A DNA stretch of 52,349 nt from Prorocentrum cordatum (taxonomy: Eukaryota > Sar > Dinophyceae > Prorocentrales > Prorocentraceae): assembly GCA_963575745.1 (NCBI GenBank), contig CAUYUJ010011558.1:1180280-1232628 (forward strand). The letters are read 5' to 3'. Made by a program: the position numbers and the translations under genes. How positions within the stretch are numbered: position 1 is the first letter of the stretch; every line of letters begins with the position of its first letter. The notes below the pieces were generated by a model. It made no database searches and was not told the DNA's origin. It saw only the letters and a list, made by a program, of their open reading frames with translations. This document shows, piece by piece, positions 1 to 8,869 of the stretch.

Positions 1-1419
1 AAGCTGCTATCGTGGCCTTGGAAGCTTCTCCAGGTGGCCGATACAAGGCGCCCTCTGCCCGAGCGCGAGGCCTTGGCTGTTTCTTTCTGCAGAATGCGGG
101 CATGCTGTCTCCCGCGAGGCTTCGCAAGAACATTGAGAACCAATTTTCGTCCAACAGCAGACGATATAATGTCTCCGACTTGGCGGGCCATCCTCTTTGG
201 CGTTGCATCTGAGTTGTACCTGAGCCTGAGCTGCATCGAGCGACTGCACGCTCGGAACCAGCGGCGGTCTTGTTCAAACATGCGGTGGGGGCTTTTCGCT
301 TCCAATTTCACCACAGCTGAAGCTGCTGACATTGACAGGCGACGCAACGATCTCCGCGATCGCATGACTAAGCGAATGGAAGCAGCGGCAGATGCAGCCG
401 CGCTCGCAGCCGCCCCTCCAGGCGACGTGCCAGCCATCGATCACCACCGCACCTCTTTATTACCTGGGCGTCTGGACTACCTTCGGGGCAAAACACCATT
501 GCAATTGTTTGGATTCGATTACAACCAAGACCAGATCCGGCAAGGCAAACCGTCTGTACTTGGTCGAGCACAATGCTGGAATATCATCAGAGCTGCGTTC
601 GACCAGTGTTCTGAGGAGGTCCGACAGCTGTATCAAGTACGTTCGGATGCCAGCCGCGCACTGGCTGCTGCGAACCGAGCTCGTCTGCATGGTCAAGGTC
701 GAGCTGCATCCGCTCCGCCAGCGTTGGGCGCTCCGCCTAATCCGTTCACAGTTGTCCCCGCCCCTGCTGACGGCGACCCGCATGCGCCTGTGCGCCAGCA
801 GCTGGACGCGAACGCCGCCTTCTGCATGAGGCGCGACCAGTTGGCCAACACCACTCCGGGCAGTCTGGAGACCCATGTTGCAGATGCAACTGGGAAGATT
901 TCCTCCTCGCGAGGGCACTTCCTGTCGCCCGAGCTGTTCGAAGCGACGATGCAGGGGGATCCACCCTTCGAGATGTCCGATGGTGCTCCCCCAGGAATGA
1001 CGACATCCAGCGTCTCTTTCAATGCAACGTCAGCTCACACAGAAGAGTCCGAGGCATTCCCCGAGCACGTCAAGTATGACCTGACATGTGGTAGTCTATG
1101 TATGTCGACCACGCCCGCCAACGTCATCAAGTTGCAAACCAGCTTCCGCTCAGCGATGGACAAGCTCGCAGCGAAAGTCTCACACACAGGGAAGTCCAGC
1201 GGATGTGCCTCGGCCGATCTCGTCATGGCTTTCGGCGCACTGGTTCGCCGCGGAGAGGGCCATGAGCTGCGACCTGGGTCTGTGCGCTTTGCTTGCGTTC
1301 CAGCTGCAGTCGGCGCGCATGGACGATGGCCTGCCGACCAACTTTACGTTGAGCTTAGCCCCGCGCACGCTTCTCAGGACCCGCGCATTGTTCCGAGGCC
1401 GCGAGGGGGAGGAGGATGA
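1..1419 (+). CDS. Hypothetical protein, open at the 5' window edge
   Basis: The frame is open from the first base to a TGA at 1417-1419. The first ATG in convincing protein-like composition is at 280, giving about 379 residues; the frame upstream of it could be an earlier exon. The translation is Ala-rich with a charged helical start (ADIDRRRNDLRDRMTKRM). A stretch near residues 185-215, counted from base 34, combines a Trp with a run resembling EEVRQLY and SRALAAANRAR. This is faintly like the second half of an HMG box, but I would not name it. The C-terminal third is a mixed globular sequence. The tail runs into a GA-rich stretch, so the true 3' exon boundary may lie before the stop. Function unknown. 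Confidence 0.45.
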   Translation, partial: KLLSWPWKLLQVADTRRPLPEREALAVSFCRMRACCLPRGFARTLRTNFRPTADDIMSPTWRAILFGVASELYLSLSCIERLHARNQRRSCSNMRWGLFASNFTTAEAADIDRRRNDLRDRMTKRMEAAADAAALAAAPPGDVPAIDHHRTSLLPGRLDYLRGKTPLQLFGFDYNQDQIRQGKPSVLGRAQCWNIIRAAFDQCSEEVRQLYQVRSDASRALAAANRARLHGQGRAASAPPALGAPPNPFTVVPAPADGDPHAPVRQQLDANAAFCMRRDQLANTTPGSLETHVADATGKISSSRGHFLSPELFEATMQGDPPFEMSDGAPPGMTTSSVSFNATSAHTEESEAFPEHVKYDLTCGSLCMSTTPANVIKLQTSFRSAMDKLAAKVSHTGKSSGCASADLVMAFGALVRRGEGHELRPGSVRFACVPAAVGAHGRWPADQLYVELSPAHASQDPRIVPRPRGGGG

Positions 1420-1839
1420 GAAGGATGAAGACGGCGAGGAGCACAGAGAGGACGATGGGGAGGGGAGGCGCGGGGAGGAGAGGAGAGGAGAGGCGATGCT
1501 TGGAGGAGCATGGAGGACATGACGAGGAGAGGGAAGGGAACGTCACGTCAGGAGGACAGATAGTGATAGTAGGGGGAGGAAGAGGATGAGTTTTTGTTTT
1601 GACATCTGCGGCCAACGCTGGGAAAACTTTCAGCAGGGGTTCCCACCTTCTTCGGGTAGATCCCCTCGTCAAGAAGGATCATCGCACTTGCGCAGCGCAC
1701 TTCTCAGGAGGAGGAGGGCAAGGAGGACGCGGAGGATACATAGGAGAAGGGGCAGGAGCAGGAGCAGGGACAACAGCACACCTCCAAGCCCGCTCTCCCC
1801 CTCCGGCCATAGGAAGAGAAGCTGCCGCCGTTCACTGGA
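1420..1839. other. GA-rich spacer, possible intron
   Basis: This stretch is dominated by GAGGA/GGAGA purine runs, then a mixed part and another AGGAGG-rich piece near 1700-1760. It separates two protein-like reading frames of the same strand and has no convincing protein of its own. It could be an intron or intergenic DNA; I could not fix splice borders. Confidence 0.3.
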
Positions 1840-2367
1840 TTGCGTCTGCGACGGCGACTCCGAAGTTACGTCGAGCCCGCTGTTGCAGCCCGACCTCCCT
1901 CGCCGCTTTCTTCTGCGCGGGTGGGCCCCTTGAGTTCGTATGATTCTGACAACTGGAGCGCCCTGTTGGTCCAGCTCGAGCTCGGCGAGTTCGCAGATGG
2001 CATTCAGATCTGGCCATTGAAGTACGTTGACGCTTTGAAGCAAGGGAATGTCCCGTTCGAGGTTCTGGGCGTTAATGATCACCTTATGACCACTGTGGGG
2101 GTTGACGACGATGGTGTAGCTGGCCCATTAGTTCCTGTGCCTCCCGAGGCCGCTCATGACCCTGACGACCCCTCGACGATGCTTGAGGGCCTCGTGGCCG
2201 ACGAGCGCCGCCAGAAGAAGGCCAAGGCCCGTCGACTCGACCACCCAACACACATACGGTATACACTCATGCCCGTCGATGCAGATCCAGCTGCAGACGC
2301 AGACGCAGTGGTAGCACTTCTCGGAGAATTATCGGAGGAGGCGGGCTCCATCACTGCAATGATCTAG
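1840..2367 (+). CDS. Hypothetical acidic protein or exon
   Basis: A 175-residue frame ends in TAG at 2365. Protein-like composition begins around residue 33 (SSYDSDNWSALLVQLELG) and continues through an acidic, Asp/Ala-rich C-terminus. The first 30 residues are Arg-rich and look like translated intron or UTR. It may therefore be an internal or last exon whose real start is an acceptor near 1930. There is no recognisable domain. It lies between two other unassigned frames on the same strand, which suggests one interrupted gene. Confidence 0.4.
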   Translation: MRLRRRLRSYVEPAVAARPPSPLSSARVGPLSSYDSDNWSALLVQLELGEFADGIQIWPLKYVDALKQGNVPFEVLGVNDHLMTTVGVDDDGVAGPLVPVPPEAAHDPDDPSTMLEGLVADERRQKKAKARRLDHPTHIRYTLMPVDADPAADADAVVALLGELSEEAGSITAMI

Positions 2368-2622
2368 GAGTCCGCAGAAGCGGACGCAGCACTGCAAGAG
2401 GATATGGGTCAGAATGTATTCTAATTCGTTATCCTCCTCTGCCCGCCCCCCCGCTCCTGGGGGCCCTCTTGGGCCCCAAGAGAGGGCCCAAACTGCTCCG
2501 CAAAGGGCCGCCCCAAACGGACTTACAGAGAACCCACATTCAGCTCTAACAGGGGCTGGGGCCCAGGGGCCACGTTGAAAAGCGCTGGTGCGGTCGCGGC
2601 TCCCTCATGAAACATTCTTCTG

Positions 2623-3162
2623 ATGTCACCCCCTGCGCCGCCGCCTTTCCCAGCACCCGCCGCGACCCAGGAGTTGCTGGAGCAGGACGCCGACGAGATG
2701 GGGGCCGAGGAGGAGAGGCCTGGGCCACCGAGCGAGCCGCCGCCGCCACCTCCGCTACTGGCCCCTGTTCCGGTCGACCCAGCCCCACTCGAAGCAGCCC
2801 CTGGCGCTTGGCCTCTGCCAGGGGGCGTCGGCGCCGTCGATCTCGACGCCGTGCTCCGCGAACTCGGTCTCCGGCATCGAGCCGCAGACCCGTGCGATAT
2901 AGAACGGTGTTCGGATTCTAAGCAAATCGCCCGGGTGAAACTCATAGGCACTGGCGTGCAAGTCGGGTGCCGCGAGCATGGGCCAGGCCATTGCAAGCTC
3001 TGGGCGATGACAGACCCAATCACGAGGCCCCGACACCAAGTCTTGGAAGCGGCACTCCGTCGGGTTGCCCAGGGCATCGGGTTGTCCAAGGACGAGCACC
3101 AACGCCTGGCCAGCGGAGTAAAAGAAGGTTTTGGCATTAAGCCCAGGCCGAAGAAGGACTAA
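2623..3162 (+). CDS. Hypothetical protein with C-x2-HG-x3-C-K-L-W motif
   Basis: The frame runs from ATG 2623 to TAA 3160, 179 residues. Residues 1-70 are Pro/Ala/Glu-rich low complexity (a run of six prolines). From about residue 72 it becomes globular: VDLDAVLRELGLRHR, then CREHGPGHCKLW. That spacing of Cys and His resembles a small metal site and is a pattern I have the impression of seeing in dinoflagellate proteins. A basic tail (KPRPKKD) ends the protein. No enzyme family is recognised. It could be the 3' exon of the preceding frames. Confidence 0.45.
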   Translation: MSPPAPPPFPAPAATQELLEQDADEMGAEEERPGPPSEPPPPPPLLAPVPVDPAPLEAAPGAWPLPGGVGAVDLDAVLRELGLRHRAADPCDIERCSDSKQIARVKLIGTGVQVGCREHGPGHCKLWAMTDPITRPRHQVLEAALRRVAQGIGLSKDEHQRLASGVKEGFGIKPRPKKD

Positions 3163-3627
3163 GTCACAGTCCTAGCCTAGCAGGTGCTCAGGGCTCTCAC
3201 CTGTTCGCTAATTCGATGCTTGCTCTCGCCGCGGGACTAATGCATGTTGGCGTGGAGGGGCAGCAGTTCGCGGCGTGCCCGCGTCCTATCTGCCTCGGTA
3301 CGAAGTACGAAAACATGTACCAGCGCCACGCACTTAGGCACGCGCGGTCGCACGTAGTGGTTAAACCAATATTGCTACGGCGGGGAGACGGGATAAGAAG
3401 AGGAACCTGACTCGAGACGAATTAGGATGACGACGAGACCGTAGTAACGACAACGGGTTGCACCACATAGCCTGCACTGCTCTCGCGGCCTATCGCATTA
3501 GCGTCATAGATATTGCGTCGGTGGACGGGGCGGCAGGCAGAGACGGGCAATGCAGCCGCAGGGGGACGAGATGAGGCGGAAGAGAGTGAGGCACATGCTG
3601 TCGGTCGCCGATCTGTGCAGTTGGCCC

Positions 3628-3710
3628 GTCCTGCTGCTGCTGCTGATGATGATGATGATGCTGCTCCTGATTCTGCTCCTGCTCCTCCTTCTCATCATCC
3701 TCCTCCACCT
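3628..3710. repeat. CTG/ATG/CTC three-base repeat tract
   Basis: Interrupted three-base repeats: CTGCTG, then ATGATGATGATG, then CTCCTG and CTCCTT units. Read on either strand they give poly-Leu, poly-Ile/Ser or His/Gln runs, which explains the spurious open frames here. Confidence 0.8.
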
Positions 3711-3889
3711 CGCAACACACATAGAAACAATTCCAGCCCCACGCCCAAGTACGCGCCCGACTGAACATCCAGGCGACGCAAGCCACACAGAAACCAACAA
3801 CTGTTTGCGATCATTTCATGTGGACCTCGTCGATGTCCAAGTCCGATTGACCACCCACAACAGGTAATGTCCAGGTAATGCCCACCTCG

Positions 3890-4040
3890 TCCTCTCCTCG
3901 ATATCACCCTCCTCCCCCTTCTCCTTCTCCTTCTCCCCCTCCCCTCGATATCGTCGATGATATCGTCCTCCCCCTCCCCCTCCACCTCCACCTCCACCTC
4001 CCCCTCCTCCTCCTCCACCTCCACCTCTCTCCTCCTCCTG
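3890..4040. repeat. Pyrimidine-rich CCT/CTC tract with GATATC palindromes
   Basis: Long CTCCTC and CCACCT runs are interrupted by a small palindromic cluster around 3948-3962 (CTCGATATCGTCGATGATATCG). No coding signal. Confidence 0.7.
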
Positions 4041-4230
4041 AGCTCATCGAGTCCTGGTGCAGGGGGGCCGAGCCGCATAAGAACGCCCGTATCTACGCAC
4101 ACCCACGCTCCATCATACTTTCACCGCCCAGGCCAAAACTCAACCAATCTGGAGGATGATGGGCCACCGCGCACAGCACCATCATATATGGTAATCACAC
4201 GTTTTCCTCCCAAGCCCTCGATCCCCGATC

Positions 4231-4232
4231 CC

Positions 4233-4264
<32 letters not shown>

Positions 4265-4292
4265 ACTTCGCACTCGACGACGACGACGACCA
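4231..4292. repeat. GGC/GAC three-base microsatellite
   Basis: A run of GGC units passes directly into GAC units, is interrupted by about 18 bases, then resumes with GAC. This is simple slippage-type sequence with no gene evidence. Confidence 0.8.
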
Positions 4293-5164
4293 GCGTGGCA
4301 CTGGCGGCATCAGCCCCTCTACAGGAGGTAGCACCGACACAAAACAAACTAGCCAGGTCCGCTTCGTGCTGGGACAGTGGGTCCTTTGTCGCGAGGCCTT
4401 CGTGCCTTGCTGCTTCGGCGCGTCCGTGCGTCGGCCACCTTGGACCTGAAGTGCGTGCGTCTCGGGTGCCTGCGGCCGACCGTCTTGGGGCCTCTCTGCC
4501 TGGGAATCTTGGAGCGCTCCCTATGTGCCCTATGGCTGTCATGGCCAAGCGCCTTGCGTCGGGCCAGCGCCCTCTTTGGTGTTTTCTGGGCTGAGCATGT
4601 CTGGGGTGCTCCCTCTTCCTGGGTTCTCGAGGCCTCTGGAGCCCCCCTCTCTTCCTCTGGAGCCCCGTGCCTGCGCTACCCCGCGCCCGCCACCAGCGAC
4701 CTCTGCGAGGGCTGGCCACGCGTTGTGCCGTGTTCTTTCTCGGGCAGAGTCGCCCTTACGATGTGCTCATGTTTGTCCGAACCAGTGATGTGCAGATTAT
4801 CAGAGAGCGTCGTGCCTTTCCTTTGCACGATTCGAGTCGGGTGCTTCTCCTCAGCGCAGCCGAGTTTCTTTGATCGTGAAGGCTGCGCCTCCCCTTCCTG
4901 GACGTAGGCCTGAGTGCTGGATCTCCGCGGCGTTGTTCGACGCCACCGTGCCTGGCGATGTGGCTCGCGTCTCGGGATGGGGGTCGCGCTGTGTCCAACA
5001 TCGGGTCCTTATTCGGGATTGGTGGATTGGTTCGGTGCGTTCCGGTTCCGCCACCTCCTCATCCTTCTCTCGCCCCCCTCAGTCAGAGTCAGGACGCAGG
5101 CCGTGACGCGGAATCTTGATCGTTATCGCGCTGTCCTGATATCCTGTGTTTCGTTCGCTGCCTC

Positions 5165-5270
5165 CCGGGCCATCCCTCCTCCTCCTGCCTCCTCCTCCTC
5201 CTGCCTCCTCCTCCTCCTCCTGCTCCTCGCCCTCCTCCTCCTCCTCCTCCTCCTCCTCCTCCTCCTCCCC
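5165..5270. repeat. TCC microsatellite
   Basis: Nearly pure TCC/CCT repeats with a few interruptions (CTCGCCC). Typical of the many such tracts in this window. Confidence 0.85.
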
Positions 5271-5301
5271 CCGCCCTCTGGAGCGAGGGGGCAGCATGCG
5301 A

Positions 5302-5733
5302 GTGAAACCATTTCACAGCTCCCGATGCGGCGCCGGACGGCTGCAGTTGCCTCGGGGCGGGGCGGGGGGGGGGGAGTGAAATGATTTCACTCATCCCTGG
5401 GCTGTGCCAGACGGCTGCGGTGGCCGCGGTGTGGGGGGGAGACGGGGGGAGTGAAATCATTTCACGCCTCCTCTGGGGGGGTGGTCGAGGACGGCGGGGT
5501 GAATTATTTCATTATTTTTTACAGTGAAATGACTCCCCCCCCCCCTCAGCCACCCCCCGCGGGGACGAGTGAAATCATTTCGCACCCCCCCTGCCGCCCG
5601 CGCCCGAGCTCCTCCTCGCCCGAAGCCGCCCCCCAGAGGAGGAGTGAAATCATTTCACACCCCACTCCACTTTAACGTCCCCAAACTCGTAGCGGCCGCG
5701 TGTCACGGCAAGGGATCAGTGAAACGATTTCAC
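5302..5733. repeat. Periodic GTGAAAT-ATTTCAC palindromes
   Basis: Fifteen-base palindromes of the form GTGAAATSATTTCAC, or close variants, start at 5302, 5376, 5451, 5569, 5644 and 5719. There is a degenerate one at 5499 and a half-site at 5524. Start-to-start distances are 74, 75, 118, 75 and 75. The sequence between is GC-rich and poorly conserved. The site at 5376 is extended to a perfect 19-base palindrome (GA...TC). Role unknown; a binding-site array or a worn 75-bp tandem repeat are both possible. Confidence 0.75.
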
Positions 5734-5774
5734 TGCACCTTTCCCTCGCCGCCTTCGGGCGGGAGGTGGAGCAA

Positions 5775-5935
5775 GCGGAGAAGAAGGAGGAGGAGGAGAC
5801 GGACGATGGGGAGGAGGGCGAGGAGGAGGAAGGAGGAGGACGAGCAGGATGAGGAGAAGGAATAGGAGGAGGATGAAGCGGTGAGAGGAGGAGGAGGAGG
5901 AGGAGGAGGAGGAGGAGGAGAAGGATGAGCACGAT
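5775..5935. repeat. GAG microsatellite
   Basis: GAG/AGG repeats run in two blocks separated by mixed purine sequence. Non-coding. Confidence 0.8.
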
Positions 5936-6077
5936 GAGAGGAGGAGGATGACGAGAAGGATAGGAAGACCACCAACCATCGCAGCGGCGGCGCGAGCACC
6001 GCAGCGGCGACGCAGAGAGGACGGGCAGGCGACGAGAGGGCGGGCGGGCCGCCAGGACGGCGAGCGTGAGGGCGAGC

Positions 6078-6152
6078 AACAGTGGCACCCGGCCGCCTTG
6101 TTTGGGTGCCATTGTTGTGCCTTGTTTAGGTGCCACTGTTTGGGTGCCACGA
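6078..6152. repeat. Short tandem repeat TTGTTTGGGTGCCA
   Basis: Three imperfect copies of a 19-24-base unit (CTTGTTTGGGTGCCATTG and variants) lie head to tail just upstream of the methyltransferase gene. Confidence 0.65.
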
Positions 6153-6308
6153 ATTCTCTCGTGTCCTGGTGTCCCTCCCCCTCCCCCTCCTTTTCCCTGT
6201 CCCCTTTGTTTGCAGATTCCGAACAAGTTCGTTTCGCATAGCAAGCTTTGACCCAGAGTCGTTGTTGCGCTCTCGCTTGCCACGCGCCGTTGTGTAGCAG
6301 TCAGCAGC

Positions 6309-6482
6309 ATGCGCGTGACATATATCGGCTCAGGTTTCTGTGCAGATATGGATTTCGTGTCTCTGGCGCACATTCGTCCAGCCAATGTGGCATGCCCGTC
6401 AACGAGGCCTTCTGCGGTGGACGCCTTGGGCGGTATTCCGGTGCATCCAGTCGGTCTGTTCGCTCAAGTGGGCGACCGTCAG
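6309..6482 (+). CDS. Possible upstream exon of the methyltransferase gene
   Basis: An ATG at 6309 opens a frame that ends, by inference, at a donor after 6482 (CGTCAG|GTACAA). Joining 6482 to an acceptor at 6567 (CGAGAG|GTTGG) is in phase with the downstream methyltransferase frame. The protein piece is mixed and not diagnostic, so this exon is only a candidate. Any further N-terminal exons would lie in the gene-poor DNA before 6300 and were not identified. Confidence 0.25.
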
Positions 6483-6567
6483 GTACAATTGCCCCCCTCC
6501 CTCGGTCGCCCGTCCGTTCTATCCTATCACACGCCGCTTGTCGTCACGGTCGGACTCAGCTCGAGAG

Positions 6568-8601
6568 GTTGGACAACCTGGGGATATTTTCCATCATTGT
6601 TGGCACCCCTCCCTCCCTCCGCGGACCCAAGGCGATCGCATTCTCGAGCACTTCGTCGAATGCGGCCTCAGGTCCCTTCCGTCGGCAACGATAACCGAGG
6701 TGTGTTCCTATGCATCAGTGGGGGAGAAATCTATATCAACGATGTGTTCTGGGACGGACTCCCCCTTGCTGGTGATGACAGCGTTAGCCGCCGCTCTGGA
6801 GCGCGTCGCAAGGGTGAAATTCGCACCGTCACTGGTATTTCAATGCGAGAGCGATCCCGAGAAACGCAGGTTTCTCTATCATATGTTTCCAGGCCATACA
6901 GCGCCCATGTTCACTGACGTCTGTAAGCTCCATCGTGATGTTTCAAGAGACGATAGAACTGGTGCTGATTGCGTAGTGCGGTCTGCCACGTTCAATACCA
7001 TAGGTTGTTCAGGGCAAACCACCATGCCATCGGGGGGGGTGGGATGCGTATATTATGTTTCCGTTTAGGCCAATTCCTTCTGCCGATGCTGCTGCTGTCT
7101 GTTTGATTTTTTTGATCTCCAGGTTTTCCATGTCAAGACGCAAGCAGAATGGACCCGAAGGCGTCGTCATCTGCAAACAGGACGTCGGTCGCGTCAGGTA
7201 CACTCCGGACAGGTTCAGTCTTCGACGGTCTTATTCGCCATTACACCTCGCACCCCGATGGCACGCACATAGGGCTCGCAGAAAATGTCGTGAGCATACA
7301 GGATCCAGTCCCCGACTCGGCTGCACCACTAGGATTCACAGGACGTGTGCCAACGAATTTGGACGTCGTGGTTCACAGACTGCAGCGCGAGGCTGGTATG
7401 TTCGTGCTGCCTATTCTTGTGTATCCTCACCGGTGCAACTTGTCTGCTGTTTCCAGGGGGCGCTTCTGGTTGCCTCACATCCCGCGTATTTATGTGGAGC
7501 ATGTGCACGAAGACGAACTCGTTGCCAAATTTTTGGAAACATTTGAGATAATAGCAGGATCGTCTCAACCAATTCCGTTGGATACGTATTTGCTGCCCGA
7601 AAATGATGATCTCGTTGCATCGCATTACTCAGCGCAGTCTCGCAAGCCAGTCACCCCACCTCAATTGAAGAAGCCCAAAATCACTGGTAAGGATGGCAAG
7701 GGCTGGGCCGAAAAAAACACAGCGACTGGTGTGCCCGTCGTGGTTTGGACTGGACACTTCTGTCAGGGCCTAGTTCTGAAATGAAGGAGTTGTATCCTGG
7801 TTTGAAAGATCTTGCTCGTCGTGAATTGGACTTGCTGGTTTCGAGGGGCGTTGCTTTTCCAGAGCGGCAGCCTCGAGTTGTAGACGTCAGCCAGCAGTTA
7901 CAGCGGTCATCCACCAGCGAGGTGGGGTCAATGAGTTGCGTTCTCCCCCGCATGCGCATGCACTTAACTCATCGATGCAGGACAACCCTTGGAATGGAAG
8001 CTATTCACTTGCAAAATGTACATTATGGTAACTTGCACGATAAGCTGCGGACCTTCAAGGGCTCGTTGCTCCAGGATCTTGGCGGCAACGCCTTCGAGGT
8101 GATCGGGGACTTAACCTGCCCTCGTCGCTGCGGCTCTGGACTCGGCTCGGAATCATAACTGTTTGAACGCAGCGCGTTGACTTCCTCCCAGAGGCTCGGG
8201 CTCGGACGTGTGCGACGATATTCCTGAGCGCCATGTCAGTGCTTGCGCATGCCATGGCCAGGTCGTCCCACCAGACGGCGTCTGTTTCAGCTTCGCTCGA
8301 GTCTGCAACGCGTGAGCTGGCACGCGACCCCGAGGATGAACTGCTGGCGCTTCTGCGAGCGTGCTCGAATGAACTGACGCAAAACTGTCGGGTATACAGG
8401 AAACAGAATCCCTTTGTCGCTCCACTAGAGGCTCTAGAGGGTTCCAGCGCAAACCACACCCCTCCTTCTCTCCCTCCCCCGCCCCCCCACTTGCGCCCTA
8501 CCCCGCCCGCCCCTCCTCCCCACTCCTCTCAAGGCTCCAGTCCGGGCGCTCTTAAAGCCACCAATCACCCCCCCCTCCCTGGACCCCCGCCCGCCCCCTA
8601 A
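6568..8601 (+). CDS. Cytosine-C5 DNA methyltransferase, spliced
   Basis: This would methylate cytosine in DNA with S-adenosylmethionine in the nucleus. Four exons join in phase: to 7003, 7123-7686, 7767-8098, and about 8194-8601. Motif I is CSGTDSP (near 6744), with CESDPEKRRFLYHMFP after it as the cofactor-binding acidic loop. Motif IV is IGFPCQDAS, split by the first intron, with the catalytic Cys codon at 7131-7133. Motif VI is AENV, motif VIII is SRGRFW, motif IX is RTTLGMEAIHLQ and motif X is DLGGNAF. The target-recognition part lies between VIII and IX. All core motifs are present without a stop once spliced, so it may be functional. The N-terminus is uncertain: the solid part begins about 6630. 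The proline-rich last 50 residues may be read-through into an unrecognised intron or UTR. Confidence 0.82.
7004..7122 (+). other. GT-AG intron splitting methyltransferase motif IV
   Basis: Donor ATAG|GTTGTTC and acceptor TGATCTCCAG|GTTTTCC, 119 bases, phase 1. Joining the exons recreates the codon for the Gly before the FPCQ catalytic motif and moves the frame exactly to the one that carries the rest of the enzyme. Confidence 0.85.
7687..7766 (+). other. GT-AG intron, methyltransferase
   Basis: Donor CACTG|GTAAGGATGG and acceptor CTTCTGTCAG|GGCC, 80 bases, phase 1. Splicing joins PKITG to PSSEMKELYPGL and shifts into the frame that carries motifs IX and X. Confidence 0.82.
8099..8193 (+). 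other. GT-AG intron, methyltransferase 3' part
   Basis: Donor TTCGAG|GTGATCGG directly follows the motif X codons (GGNAFE). Two acceptors keep the frame: 8172 (GAACGCAG) and 8193 (TCCCAGAG, preceded by a better pyrimidine run). Either leads into TCATIFLSAMSVLAHAM, the helix expected after motif X. I list the longer intron (95 bases); the shorter would be 74. Confidence 0.6.
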
Positions 8602-8869
8602 TCCCTAATGCGCCAAGACCGCCCAAGACCACCCCCATCCCTGAATCTCTCGAGCTGCCACTAAGATCTAAATCCAACACCGCGTCCGGGAGCAAGGCCC
8701 TAGATCTCCAAGCAAGGATGGTGATGTGAAAAGCTTGTAACGGATGTCCTCCTCCCCCTCCGCATCCTCCTCCGTGCCATAGCCGGTTTTGGCTGAGAGC
8801 TGTTCTTTTGGCTCCTCGCTGCTCCAGTTCTACTTGGCGAGTCGACGCCCCACATTGTCGCTTCGACGC
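8602..8869. other. Short spacer before the helical ORF cluster
   Basis: Mixed sequence with a CCT-rich patch near 8745-8775. No gene and no recognisable promoter element seen. Confidence 0.5.

Larger units (their letters stand above)
3163..6300. other. Gene-poor stretch rich in microsatellites
   Basis: No credible protein gene was found. The open frames here are low-complexity readings of CCT/GAG tracts. Listed repeats cover 3628-3710, 3890-4040, 4231-4292, 5165-5270, 5302-5733, 5775-5935 and 6078-6152. Between 4300 and 5100 the DNA is unremarkable mixed sequence in which I see no gene. Confidence 0.6.

Noticed and set aside
1-1419. HMG-box DNA-binding protein
   Set aside because: Only part of a helix pattern fits. 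The aromatic and basic residues of the first helices are missing, so the name would be a guess.
5302-5733. CRISPR or integron-like site array
   Set aside because: Spacing is regular but sites are only 15 bases and spacers are low-complexity GC-rich DNA. No associated enzyme was found.
8101-8228. GA-AG intron at the methyltransferase 3' end
   Set aside because: It also keeps frame, but ordinary GT-AG choices from 8099 to 8172 or 8193 do so too and need no unusual donor.
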